A DNA stretch of 45,257 nt from Gemmiger sp. (GCA_028710135.1 JAQUSS010000006.1:1-45257); one strand, 5' to 3'; positions 27,634 through 36,904 are shown, counted from the first letter of the stretch. Made by a program: numbers and translations. Notes: generated by a model from the letters alone, not told the origin.

Positions 27634-30600
27634 ATGCAGCAAACAAATACCGCCAAGGTGTGGGTAGAGCAGGTTACGCTGCCCACCTACGGCACCGGCA
27701 AGCCGGATAAAAACCCCATGTTTTTGGAAAAACGGGTCTACCAGGGCAGCTCCGGCCGGGTGTACCCCTACCCCGTCATCGATAAAATTTACGATGAAAA
27801 AACCGACCAACCCTACACTGCCGTCTGGCTTGAGAACGAGTACCTGAAGGTGATGGTGCTGCCGGAGCTGGGCGGGCGAATCCAGCGCGCGCTGGATAAA
27901 ACCAACGGGTACGATTTTGTCTATTATAACGAGGTGATCAAACCCGCCCTGGTTGGGCTAACAGGGCCGTGGATATCGGGCGGCATTGAGTTTAACTGGC
28001 CGCAGCACCACCGCCCCACCACCTTTGCCCCCACCGATTACCAAATTTTGCAAAACCCGGATGGCAGCGTGGCGGTGGAGTGCAGCGAGGTTGACCAAAT
28101 GTACGGCACCAAGGGCAAAATACGCTTCACCCTCTACCCCGGCAAGGCCTACCTGGCGGTTACGGGCCAGCTGTACAACCGCACCAACCTGCCCCAAACC
28201 TTTTTGTGGTGGGCCAACCCCGCCGTGCCGGTGAACGAGAACACCCAGTCCATCTTCCCGCCCGATGTAACCGCCGTGTTTGACCATGGCAAGCGGGCGG
28301 TTAGCACCTTCCCCCTTGCCACCGGCACCTACTATAAGCACGATTACGGCGCAGGGGTGGATATTTCCCGCTACAAAAACATCCCGGTGCCCACCAGCTA
28401 TATGTGCGCCCACTCCGATTATAACTTTGTGGGCGGGTACGATTACGGCGTGGGCGCGGGGGTGCTGCATATTGCCGACCATCACATCAGCCCCGGCAAA
28501 AAGCAGTGGACCTGGGGCTGTGGGGATTTTGGCAAGGCGTGGGACCGGAACCTGACCGATGCCAACGGCCCCTACATTGAGCTGATGACCGGGATGTTTT
28601 GCGATAACCAGCCCGATTTTACCTGGCTCAAGCCCTTTGAGGAGAAGGTGTTTACCCAGTATTTTATGCCCTACAAGGCCGCCGCCAACGTGAAAAACGC
28701 CAGCACCGAGCTGGTGATGAACCTGGCGGTGGCGGGCGGCAGCGCGGCCATCACGGTGTATGCCACTGCCGTTTACCACAACGCCCGGGTGGTGTTGGCC
28801 GCTGCGGGCAGTGCAGCGCCCCTTTACGATAAAACGGTGACCCTTAGCCCGGTAAACCTGCTAAAAGCCACCGCCACCCTGCCGGAAGGCACCGCCGAAA
28901 CCGCGCTGACCCTGGCAGTGTACGCGGAAGATGGCCGCAAAATGCTGGCCTACACCCCGCAGCCCAAAAAAATTGAGGAGATACCCGCCCCCATGCCCCC
29001 GGCCAAGCTGCCGGAGGAAATTTTGACGGTGGAGGAGCTGGTGCTAACCGGCCAACACCTAGAACAGTACCGCCACGCCACCTACCTGCCCGACCCCTAC
29101 TACCGCGAGGCCCTAAAGCGGGATAAGGGTGATAGCCGCGCCAACACGGCCTACGGCCTGCTGCTGCTGCGCTGTGGCCAGTTTGCCGAGAGCGAGGGGT
29201 ATTTCCGCGCGGCCATCGCCCGGTTAACCGCCCACAACCCCAACCCCTACAACAGCGAGGCCTACCTGGATTTGGGGCTGTGCCTGCTGTACGGGGGCAA
29301 CCAAAACGATGCCTACGATGCTTTTTACAAGGCAACCTGGGCCGCCGCCGAGCAGGAGATGGGCTTTTACTACCTGGCCGCCATCGATTGCCGCCGTGGG
29401 GAGTATGCCTTAGCGCTTGAGCATATCGACCGCAGCCTTGTAAAAAACTACCACAACCTGAAAGCCCGTGCCCTGCGCGGCCTAATTTTGGCCAGCCTTG
29501 GCCGTGCGGCGGAGGCCGCGGCCTGGTACGCCGAAAACCTCAAGCTGGATGGCTTTGATTATACCTCCCACATTGAGGCAGGGGAGGTAGCCGCCGCCCT
29601 GCGCTTGATGGCCGGGCGCGCCAGCAGCTTTATTGAGGTTGCCATCGATTATGCCGAGGCCGGGTACTACCAAAAGGCGGTGGCAATTTTGGAAAAGTGC
29701 CCCGCCGATGCCCCGATGGTGTACTACCACAAGGCGCTGTATGCCGCGCAGTACGATGCCGCGCTTGCCCAAGCGGCGCTGCAAAAGGCCGCCGCCGCAA
29801 GCCCGCTCTACTGCTTCCCCAACAAGCTGGAGGATATTTTGGCGCTGCAATACGCCATCAAGCAAAGCGCAGCCACCCCGGCGGATGCCAAGGCGCCCTA
29901 TTACCTGGGCTGCCTCTACTACGACCACCGCCGTTTTGCCGAGGCCACCGCCCTTTGGGAGCAAAGCGCCGCGCTGGATGGCAGCTTCCCCACCGTGTGG
30001 CGCAACCTATCGCTCGCGTATTATAATAAGGAACACGACCCCGAAAAGGCGCGCTGCTACCTTGAAAAAGCCTACGCCCTGGAGGAGGGGGATGCCCGCG
30101 TTTTGCTGGAGCTTGACCAGCTTTACAGCAAGCTCGGGGTGCCGGTGGCCCAGCGCCTGGCCGTGCTGGATGCCCACCGTGCGGTGGCCTTCCGGCGGGA
30201 TGACCTCTATGTTACGTATGTTACGCTGCTCAACTGCCTGGGCCGCTACCGCCAGGCGTACGATTTGATGCTGGCGCATAAATTCCACCCGTGGGAGGGG
30301 GGCGAGGGCAAAATTACCACCCAGTATGCGGTGGCCCTAAGCCAGCTTGCCCGCCAGGCGCTTGCGGCGGGCGATGCCGCCACCGCCAAAACACTGCTGC
30401 AACAGGCGCTGCATTTCCCCGAAAACCTGGGCGAGGGCAAGCTGGAGGGGGCCAAGGATAACGACCTGTACTATTACCTGGGCCTGGCCGAGCGTGCCCT
30501 GGGCAACGAACCCGCCGCCACCGCCTATTTTGAGCGTGCCGCCGCCGGCGAGGAGGAACCCGCCGGGGCCATGTATTATAACGACCAACCCGCCGATTTG

Positions 30601-30921
30601 ATTTTGTACCAGGGCCTTGCCAACCGCGCCCTTGGCCGGGAAGAAAAAGCCCGCGCCCGCTTTTATAAGCTGGTAAGCTACGGCGAAAAACACTACTACG
30701 ATGCCCCAAGCTACGATTATTTTGCGGTATCCCTGCCGGATTTGGCGCTGTTTGAGCAAGATTTAACCCAGCGCAACCGCATCCACTGCGAATACCTGAT
30801 TGCCCTTGGCAGCTATGGCCTGGGCGATGCCGCCCGCGCCGCCGCCTGCTACGATGCCGCCCTGCAACAAGACCCCGCCCACCAGGGGGCCATTTTGCAC
30901 CGCCAGCTACTAGAAACCTAA
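27634..30921 (+). CDS. DUF5107 domain protein with TPR region
   Basis: WLENEYLKVMVLPELGGRIQRALDKTNGYDFVYYNEVIKPALVGLTGPWISGGIEFNWPQHHRPTTF; repeated TPR-like helices in C-terminal half; SD GGAGGG at 27621. Confidence 0.82.
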   Translation: MQQTNTAKVWVEQVTLPTYGTGKPDKNPMFLEKRVYQGSSGRVYPYPVIDKIYDEKTDQPYTAVWLENEYLKVMVLPELGGRIQRALDKTNGYDFVYYNEVIKPALVGLTGPWISGGIEFNWPQHHRPTTFAPTDYQILQNPDGSVAVECSEVDQMYGTKGKIRFTLYPGKAYLAVTGQLYNRTNLPQTFLWWANPAVPVNENTQSIFPPDVTAVFDHGKRAVSTFPLATGTYYKHDYGAGVDISRYKNIPVPTSYMCAHSDYNFVGGYDYGVGAGVLHIADHHISPGKKQWTWGCGDFGKAWDRNLTDANGPYIELMTGMFCDNQPDFTWLKPFEEKVFTQYFMPYKAAANVKNASTELVMNLAVAGGSAAITVYATAVYHNARVVLAAAGSAAPLYDKTVTLSPVNLLKATATLPEGTAETALTLAVYAEDGRKMLAYTPQPKKIEEIPAPMPPAKLPEEILTVEELVLTGQHLEQYRHATYLPDPYYREALKRDKGDSRANTAYGLLLLRCGQFAESEGYFRAAIARLTAHNPNPYNSEAYLDLGLCLLYGGNQNDAYDAFYKATWAAAEQEMGFYYLAAIDCRRGEYALALEHIDRSLVKNYHNLKARALRGLILASLGRAAEAAAWYAENLKLDGFDYTSHIEAGEVAAALRLMAGRASSFIEVAIDYAEAGYYQKAVAILEKCPADAPMVYYHKALYAAQYDAALAQAALQKAAAASPLYCFPNKLEDILALQYAIKQSAATPADAKAPYYLGCLYYDHRRFAEATALWEQSAALDGSFPTVWRNLSLAYYNKEHDPEKARCYLEKAYALEEGDARVLLELDQLYSKLGVPVAQRLAVLDAHRAVAFRRDDLYVTYVTLLNCLGRYRQAYDLMLAHKFHPWEGGEGKITTQYAVALSQLARQALAAGDAATAKTLLQQALHFPENLGEGKLEGAKDNDLYYYLGLAERALGNEPAATAYFERAAAGEEEPAGAMYYNDQPADLILYQGLANRALGREEKARARFYKLVSYGEKHYYDAPSYDYFAVSLPDLALFEQDLTQRNRIHCEYLIALGSYGLGDAARAAACYDAALQQDPAHQGAILHRQLLET

Positions 30922-30927
30922 TTGCCA

Positions 30928-30975
30928 CAAACGCCACCTGCCCGGCAAAACCGGGCCGGTGGCTGGTGGCGTTTA
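30928..30975 (+). terminator. Hairpin terminator after DUF5107 gene
   Basis: AACGCCACC TGCCCGG-CAAAA-CCGGGCC GGTGG..GGTGGCGTT. Confidence 0.6.
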
Positions 30976-31054
30976 ACACAAAAAATGGCCGGATGCCTCA
31001 AAAACCACAAACCGCCTAAACCACACAGGATAAACGTATAAAGGAGATTGCCCC

Positions 31055-33088
31055 ATGACAGAACAAATGCTTTACCACGGTGCCGATTATAACCCCGACC
31101 AATGGCTGGGCCACCCGGATATTTTGGCGCGCGATTTGGCGCTGATGCGCCAGGCACACATCAACGTGGTTACGTTGGGGATTTTTGCCTGGCCTACCCT
31201 GGAGCCCACCGAGGGGGATTACCAGCTGGATTGGATGGCGCAGGTGATTGATAATTTGTACCAAAACGGGGTGCAGGTGGCCCTGTGTACGCCCAGCGGC
31301 GCCCGCCCCGCCTGGTTGGCCCAAGCCTACCCCGAGGTGCGCCGGGTGGATGCCAACCGGGTGCGGCAGCTGTTTGGAATGCGGCAAAACCACTGCTATA
31401 CCTCGCCCATTTACCGGCAAAAGGTGCGGCTGCTCAACCAGCAGCTGGCCCGCCGCTTTGGCAGCCACCCGGGCGTTATTTTGTGGCATATCTCCAACGA
31501 ATTTGGGGGCGAATGCCACTGCCCGCTCTGCCAGGCGGCCTTTCGGGGCTGGCTGCGGCAAAAATATACCACCCTGGATGCCGTGAATGCCGCCTGGAAC
31601 AGCAAGTTTTGGGGGCACGATTATACCGATTGGGAACAGATTGAAAGCCCTGCCCCCCATGGCGAAAACGCCCTGCACGGCCTAAAGCTGGATTGGCGGC
31701 GTTTTGTAAGCCACCAAACGCTGGATTTTTATAAGTGGGAAACCGCCGCCATCCGCGAGATTGTGCCCCAGGCCAAGTTTACCACCAACATGATGTACCA
31801 CTTTGACGGGCTGGATTATTTTAAGTTTGCGAAGGAGATGGACATTGCCTGCTGGGATAGCTACCCCACCTGGCACAAACCCGGCGAGCCCGAGGCCGAA
31901 ACCGCCCTGGATACCGCCTTGATGCACGATTTGATGTATTCCATCAAGCACAAACCCTTCTGGCTGATGGAAAGCACGCCCAGCACCACCAACTGGCAGC
32001 CCATCAGCAAGGTGAAAAAGCCGGGGATGCAGCTATTATCCAGCTTGCAGGCGGTGGCCCACGGGGCGGATGCGGTGCTGTATTTCCAGTGGCGGCAAAG
32101 CCGTGGCGCGTTTGAAAAGTTCCACGGTGCGGTGGTGGGCCACGATGGCCGCGCGGATAACCGCGTGTTTGTGGAAACCGCCGCCGTTGGCCGCGCGCTG
32201 GAAAGCTTGCAGGCGGTGTCGGGCAGCAAAAAGCCGCAGCAGGCGGCCATTGTGCTGGACTGGGAAAATAAGTGGGCCATGGAGGAGGCGCAAGGGCCCC
32301 GCAACGCCGGGCTTGGCTACTGGCAGGAGCTGCAACGCCACTATAACGGGCTGGCGCGGGCCGGCATCACGGTGGATTTTGTGAACGAGGATAGCGATTT
32401 GGCCGGTTACAAGCTGGTGGTGGCCCCCATGCTTTACCTCCTGCGGGAGGATTTTGCCGCCACGCTACGGGCGTTTGTGGCCCAGGGCGGCACCCTGGTG
32501 GTAACCTATTGGTCGGGCGTGGTGAACGAAACCGACCTGTGCTGGCTGGGGGATACCCCCCATCACCTGACCGACCTGCTGGGGCTGCGCCGCACCGAGA
32601 TTGACGCGCTGTACGATGGCGAAACCCGCCGCTGCACCGCCGTGGGGGCGGAAATGCCGCCCGCAGCCACCGGCAGCATTTTGTGCGAGGTTGCCGCGCT
32701 GGCGGGGGCCACGCCCCTGATGCAGTACGCGGAGGATTTTTATAAAGGTAGCCCCGCCGTAACCCGCCACCCCTTTGGCGCGGGCAAAGCCTACTACCTT
32801 GCCACGCGGTTTGAGGAGGGCTTTTACACCACGTTTTACGAAAAAATTTGCGCGGGGCTTTTCCCGCCCGCCTGGCCCACACCGCTGCCGCAGGGCGTAC
32901 ACGCCACCCGGCGGGCGGGGTATATCTTCCTGCAAAACTTCACCACCCAGCCCGCCACCGTGGGCGCGCTTACCATCCCGCCCTACGGCACCCAACTGCT
33001 GGAAGCCGAAACCCACACCTCCCTGTGCCAGTGCAGCTTTGCCCCGGCAGATGCGGGCGTGCAGGGGGCTAGCGGGCAGGTAAACTAG
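31055..33088 (+). CDS. GH42 beta-galactosidase
   Basis: YGADYNPDQW, WHISNEFGGECHCPLC (acid/base and metal cysteines), WLMESTPSTTNWQP (nucleophile region). Confidence 0.93.
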   Translation: MTEQMLYHGADYNPDQWLGHPDILARDLALMRQAHINVVTLGIFAWPTLEPTEGDYQLDWMAQVIDNLYQNGVQVALCTPSGARPAWLAQAYPEVRRVDANRVRQLFGMRQNHCYTSPIYRQKVRLLNQQLARRFGSHPGVILWHISNEFGGECHCPLCQAAFRGWLRQKYTTLDAVNAAWNSKFWGHDYTDWEQIESPAPHGENALHGLKLDWRRFVSHQTLDFYKWETAAIREIVPQAKFTTNMMYHFDGLDYFKFAKEMDIACWDSYPTWHKPGEPEAETALDTALMHDLMYSIKHKPFWLMESTPSTTNWQPISKVKKPGMQLLSSLQAVAHGADAVLYFQWRQSRGAFEKFHGAVVGHDGRADNRVFVETAAVGRALESLQAVSGSKKPQQAAIVLDWENKWAMEEAQGPRNAGLGYWQELQRHYNGLARAGITVDFVNEDSDLAGYKLVVAPMLYLLREDFAATLRAFVAQGGTLVVTYWSGVVNETDLCWLGDTPHHLTDLLGLRRTEIDALYDGETRRCTAVGAEMPPAATGSILCEVAALAGATPLMQYAEDFYKGSPAVTRHPFGAGKAYYLATRFEEGFYTTFYEKICAGLFPPAWPTPLPQGVHATRRAGYIFLQNFTTQPATVGALTIPPYGTQLLEAETHTSLCQCSFAPADAGVQGASGQVN

Positions 33089-33372
33089 GCGAAACCGGCA
33101 AGATGGGGGGGCGCTGCGGCAAGGGAAAGGGCAAATGGGAAAAGGGCAAAGGGCAAAAGCAAGCCCGGCGGCGGGGGGGGGGCAAAATGGCAGTGGTGCT
33201 ACGCTGCTGCATACAAACCGACGGTTGGTATCTAAACTGGGCCGCGCTAGATAGTGCAGTATGCCGGGGAGCTGCACCCCAATTTGCACACGGGGGCGAG
33301 AAAAGGGCCCGAGCTGGCGCGGGCGGCTATTTCGATGCTTGCTCGGCTTTTCTTCACTACGGCAAATTTTTT

Positions 33373-33418
33373 GCAGATTCGTTGTGGATGCTTCGGCAGA
33401 TTCGTTGTAGATGCTTTT
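33373..33418 (+). repeat. Tandem duplication, ~23 bp x2
   Basis: GCAGATTCGTTGTGGATGCTTCG / GCAGATTCGTTGTAGATGCTTTT. Confidence 0.9.
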
Positions 33419-33520
33419 GATAAAGTGGTGCAGCGTGCGCGGTGGAACGAGAACCCCGCAAAGCAACGGCAGCTTGCTTGAAGGAGGTACAGGCAAAAAA
33501 CTTAACAAAAGATAATTACA

Positions 33521-33540
33521 TATCACCGATTAATGTGATA
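33521..33540. promoter_or_regulatory. Candidate palindromic operator upstream of Crp/Fnr gene
   Basis: TATCAC-CGATTAAT-GTGATA. Confidence 0.45.
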
Positions 33541-33615
33541 CTATGTAGACAAAACCATGCGACCGAAAGCACGAGGCTTGGTATAACGGTCTGGCCATGG
33601 GGCGGAGGCAGAAAC

Positions 33616-34215
33616 GTGGAATCATTGGAAAAATTTTTTATGCACATCCTGGGCCAGGGCAACGAGGAGCTGGCGGCCAAAGCTGCGGAGGCATCAACGA
33701 TTGTCCAATACGAAAAAGGGGCTGTGTTGATTCAGCAGGGCGAAATTCCGCGCAATATGTTCTTTCTCGTCAACGGGCTTGCACGCGGCGTAACGCAGGG
33801 GGACAAAGGGCAGGAGCTCACCCTTTGCTTCGTGCATATTCCCGGGCAGTGCATCATGCCCAATGCGGATCTTCATGCGCCGGCAAGCTGTGCAATGGAG
33901 GCAATTGCGCCCTGCAAGGCCATCCGCCTGCCAATTGCCAGCTTGGAACAGCTGATGGACAAAAACCCGCAGGCCCTTTTGGCCTATGTAAGCTATGTGC
34001 GCCGCGAATGTGATAACCATATTGAACTCAACAACGCGTTGGGGCAATATGACGCGCATGGCCGGTATTTGTGGTTTTGCAAAAAGTACCCCGACCTTTT
34101 GGGCATTGTGCCGGATAAACAGATTGCCTCTTACCTAAACATGACGCCCGTTACGTTAAGCCGTGTGCGGCATAAAATCAGAGAAAAGCGGCTAGAACAC
34201 CCGGACATCGTGTGA
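33616..34215 (+). CDS. Crp/Fnr family transcriptional regulator (GTG start)
   Basis: YEKGAVLIQQGEIPRNMFFLVNGLARG cNMP fold; DKQIASYLNMTPVTLSRVRHKIREKR HTH; GGAGGC before GTG at 33616. Confidence 0.87.
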   Translation: MESLEKFFMHILGQGNEELAAKAAEASTIVQYEKGAVLIQQGEIPRNMFFLVNGLARGVTQGDKGQELTLCFVHIPGQCIMPNADLHAPASCAMEAIAPCKAIRLPIASLEQLMDKNPQALLAYVSYVRRECDNHIELNNALGQYDAHGRYLWFCKKYPDLLGIVPDKQIASYLNMTPVTLSRVRHKIREKRLEHPDIV

Positions 34216-34361
34216 GGGCTTTGCCCTTGCCGTTGCCTTTGCCGCGTTGCAGGCAGGGGGCTTGCTTTTCTAGATGCAAGGGTTTTTCGGTGGTAAGCGG
34301 CAGAGATACTGCCGGTTTGTTGGATGCTTGCTGGCTGCTGCTTTTTAAAAAATCAAAAAAA

Positions 34362-34401
34362 GAAAACCCTCGGCCAATCTTTCGATAAGCCGAGGGCTTT
34401 T
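34362..34401 (-). terminator. Terminator downstream of the tRNA-Arg 3' half
   Basis: CCCTCGGC-CAATCTTTCGATAA-GCCGAGGG with T-tract on the minus strand. Confidence 0.8.
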
Positions 34402-34446
34402 TGGTGCGACCGGGAGGATTCGAACCTCTGGCCCTCAGAGTCGGAG
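34402..34446 (-). pseudogene. 3' half of tRNA-Arg (CCG anticodon), probable att site
   Basis: Minus strand CTCCGAC-TCTGA-GGGCC-AGAGGTTCGAATCCTCC-CGGTCGC-A-CCA; homology stops exactly at the end of the anticodon loop, no 5' half present. Confidence 0.82.
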
Positions 34447-34593
34447 AAGGGAAGCATACAGCGGAATAACGATGATGGAGCACAGATTTTGGTGGGTATG
34501 CACAAGCAGGCGGGTGGTTGCAGGAAAGTCGGGAAAGGTTGCAGCTATGCGGTTTAGGCGGGTTGGAGAGGGAAGTGGTCAAATAGTGGTCGA

Positions 34594-35028
34594 TCACCAG
34601 TAGGCTCTCCGGGCTTCTTCCAACTCAATTGTGGCAGCAAGCAACTCTTCCTGTAATTGTTTTTTGCTCAGCGAATTGATGCGCTTTTCCAGTTCATCGT
34701 AGTGCTCTTGAATGCGTTTTTCTTCATCCGCTTCATATTGATCCACTTCGGCCTTATACGCGACGGCTTCCTCGGGAAATGCTGTAAAAAACAATGCAAC
34801 CATGTGCTTGCAAACGATACGTGTGCCGTTGGCATGGGGGCAATTACATTTGGATTTACGACTGTGGACAATATCTATTTTTACTTGATAGGAATCGGAA
34901 GAGCTTCCCTTTACTTCGCCTTCATAAATATCAGGCGCGGTTTGTTGGCAGGTGATTACCTTTTTATCGATGTAATATTCGTAACCCCGCCATGCCGAAG
35001 CGTTGCTTGCGCAAGATAGAATTCCCAT
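34594..35028 (-). CDS. SWIM zinc finger domain protein
   Basis: KCNCPHANGTRIVCKHMVALFF (CxC...CxH). Confidence 0.85.
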   Translation of the reverse strand: MGILSCASNASAWRGYEYYIDKKVITCQQTAPDIYEGEVKGSSSDSYQVKIDIVHSRKSKCNCPHANGTRIVCKHMVALFFTAFPEEAVAYKAEVDQYEADEEKRIQEHYDELEKRINSLSKKQLQEELLAATIELEEARRAYW

Positions 35029-35145
35029 AAAAACTCCCTTTCAGACCTGAAAAAGTGGCAATTGATGGATGAAGTCAGTCGCTTGAAATGCGAGATTCCT
35101 TGCGGGAGATAGTCCTGTCAAAGTTCACTACCGCCGGGGAAACTC

Positions 35146-35316
35146 TCAAATCATTCTCGGAAATAGAGTGCAATAGGTGTAATCCCGTGATCGTGCGTTG
35201 GATTTTCCCTTGACAACCTGTTCACATTCTTTCCATGACGTGTATATCTTATCAATCCTTAAAAGGTAGCCGTTGTTTTCATAAGAAGCAACAGCATAGA
35301 ATCTTTTCTGAGCCAT
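35146..35316 (-). CDS. 56-aa ORF resembling RNase H1 N-terminal/viroplasmin domain
   Basis: Hand translation MAQKRFYAVASYENNGYLLRIDKIYTSWKECEQVVKGKSNARSRDYTYCTLFPRMI; AAAGGA 6 nt before ATG; below ORF-track length cut-off. Confidence 0.5.
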   Translation of the reverse strand: MAQKRFYAVASYENNGYLLRIDKIYTSWKECEQVVKGKSNARSRDYTYCTLFPRMI

Positions 35317-35477
35317 AATAAATCCTTTATTCGTGCGTTTATGCTAAGGGGGGAAAAGGTAGTGGTTATTTTGGTTACAATTATATCGCACAAGAGATTT
35401 TACTTCAATGTGCTGTGTTTTGAATTTTTACAGTTTTCTACTGCGGAAAAATCATTGTAGTGCTATGATTGTGAACC

Positions 35478-36647
35478 CTATTTCACCCAATATTTTACCC
35501 TGTTCCCATACGCCTGCGCCCCCAGCAGCCCCAGCCCCTCAAACTTCTGCACAAAGGTGCGGATGGTGGCGTATGCCGCGGCGCCGAAATCTTTTTCCAA
35601 GCGTTTGGTGGTGAATTCCTCGGTGCCGTAGGCAGTCAGCACAAACTCCCAAAGCTGGCGCTCCTTCTCGGTGATTTTCCCGGCGGCGAGTGCATTGCGG
35701 TAGGTTTGCATATCCGCCTTGCCCTGCGCGGCGGTGGGCTCCAGTTTGTCGTACACTTGCTGGGAAAAATAGGCGAGGAACGGTGTGATATCCAGCCGGC
35801 CACTGAGGTTAGCGTTCTGCTCGGTTAAATCAAACGCGCGGTAGTAGCCACTGCGGCTCTGCTCGATTTTTTGCGAAACCGAGGTAAACAGTGCGGCAGG
35901 GTAGCCATTTTGCACCAAATACCACAGGTGTAGCAGCCGGGCTGTGCGGCCATTGCCATCAAAATAGGGGTGCAGATACGCAAGGTAAAAGTGCAGCGCG
36001 GCCGCCTTGTGCAAATCGTTCATCTCGCTGTCCGCACCTGCAAAAGCAACCAGTGCTTTCATGGCGGCGGGCAGCTTTGCGGTGGAAAGCCCCTCGCGCG
36101 GCTGCTTGCCACCCAGAATAAAAACAGCACCGTCACGGTAAAGCTGCCCCGTTTTCAGCCGGTCATCCTCCGGCAAAAAGTCACCGATGGCAAGCTGATA
36201 CAGCGTGTGCAGGTTTTCCTCGGTGATGGTGTGGGCGGTGTCGGCAATGAAATCCAACCCGCGCTTCAAGCCGTAGATGCGGTTTTCATCCTCGCTCTGC
36301 GGGGCGCGGCCAGCCAAAATATTGCGGATGCTATTCCGCTCGGAATGGATGTTTTCAATCGAAAGGCTGGCGTGGATTTCCTCCACCATCGCTTGCTGCC
36401 CATAGGCTGCCTGTAACCCGGTGGGAGTCAGCAGTGCCCTTGCACCCCGCAGCGAGAGCTGCACCGACTGGGGAAAGTACAGCAAGAGCTTGCCGCCAAA
36501 ATCCGCCAGCGGCAGGGGGCGCAGCATACTTTCCTGTAGCACCGCCAGCAGTTCGCTGACGGCTGCGCGGCCATATTTGTGCGCCATGCGCTCCAAATCC
36601 AAATACTGCTTGTCCGAAAGCATTTCGGCAAACTGTGTTGCGGTCAT
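35478..36647 (-). CDS. Fic family protein (class II-like, N-terminal inhibitory motif)
   Basis: HPYFDGNGRTARL catalytic motif; SLSIEN fits (S/T)xxxE(G/N). Confidence 0.92.
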   Translation of the reverse strand: MTATQFAEMLSDKQYLDLERMAHKYGRAAVSELLAVLQESMLRPLPLADFGGKLLLYFPQSVQLSLRGARALLTPTGLQAAYGQQAMVEEIHASLSIENIHSERNSIRNILAGRAPQSEDENRIYGLKRGLDFIADTAHTITEENLHTLYQLAIGDFLPEDDRLKTGQLYRDGAVFILGGKQPREGLSTAKLPAAMKALVAFAGADSEMNDLHKAAALHFYLAYLHPYFDGNGRTARLLHLWYLVQNGYPAALFTSVSQKIEQSRSGYYRAFDLTEQNANLSGRLDITPFLAYFSQQVYDKLEPTAAQGKADMQTYRNALAAGKITEKERQLWEFVLTAYGTEEFTTKRLEKDFGAAAYATIRTFVQKFEGLGLLGAQAYGNRVKYWVK

Positions 36648-36667
36648 TACTACACCTCTTTTGCCTG

Positions 36668-36701
36668 ATACTAATTGATATAATTTTATATCAATTAGTA
36701 T
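36668..36701. promoter_or_regulatory. 15-bp perfect inverted repeat upstream of fic
   Basis: ATACTAATTGATATA-ATTT-TATATCAATTAGTAT. Confidence 0.85.
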
Positions 36702-36786
36702 ACCCCGATAGGAAAAGAAATGCAACAGAATTATCGAAACAAAAAGCAGAAGCATTCATCATCAATATTTGGCATACACAAAATCC

Positions 36787-36850
36787 GTGTATACCATTAG
36801 GGTGGTATACACAGAGCCGCCGCTCTCCCGGCGGAGAGCAGCGGCTCTGT
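36787..36850. terminator. Compound hairpin, probable terminator of the minus-strand ORF 36905-37183
   Basis: GTGTATACC...GGTATACAC followed by ACAGAGCCGC-c-GCTCTCC...GGAGAGC-a-GCGGCTCTGT. Confidence 0.5.
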
Positions 36851-36904
36851 GTTTTGGTATTAGCTTTTTTCCAAGCAGTCGGTCGGTATGGCCTATATTC
36901 TGCC

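Noticed and set aside
34402-34446. Functional tRNA gene
   Set aside because: Only anticodon loop to CCA is present; no D-arm or 5' acceptor strand, and the T-stem has an A-C mismatch.
34178-34597. 139-aa minus-strand ORF over the tRNA fragment
   Set aside because: Reads through the tRNA-Arg fragment and terminator; translation is typical spurious tRNA-region ORF text.
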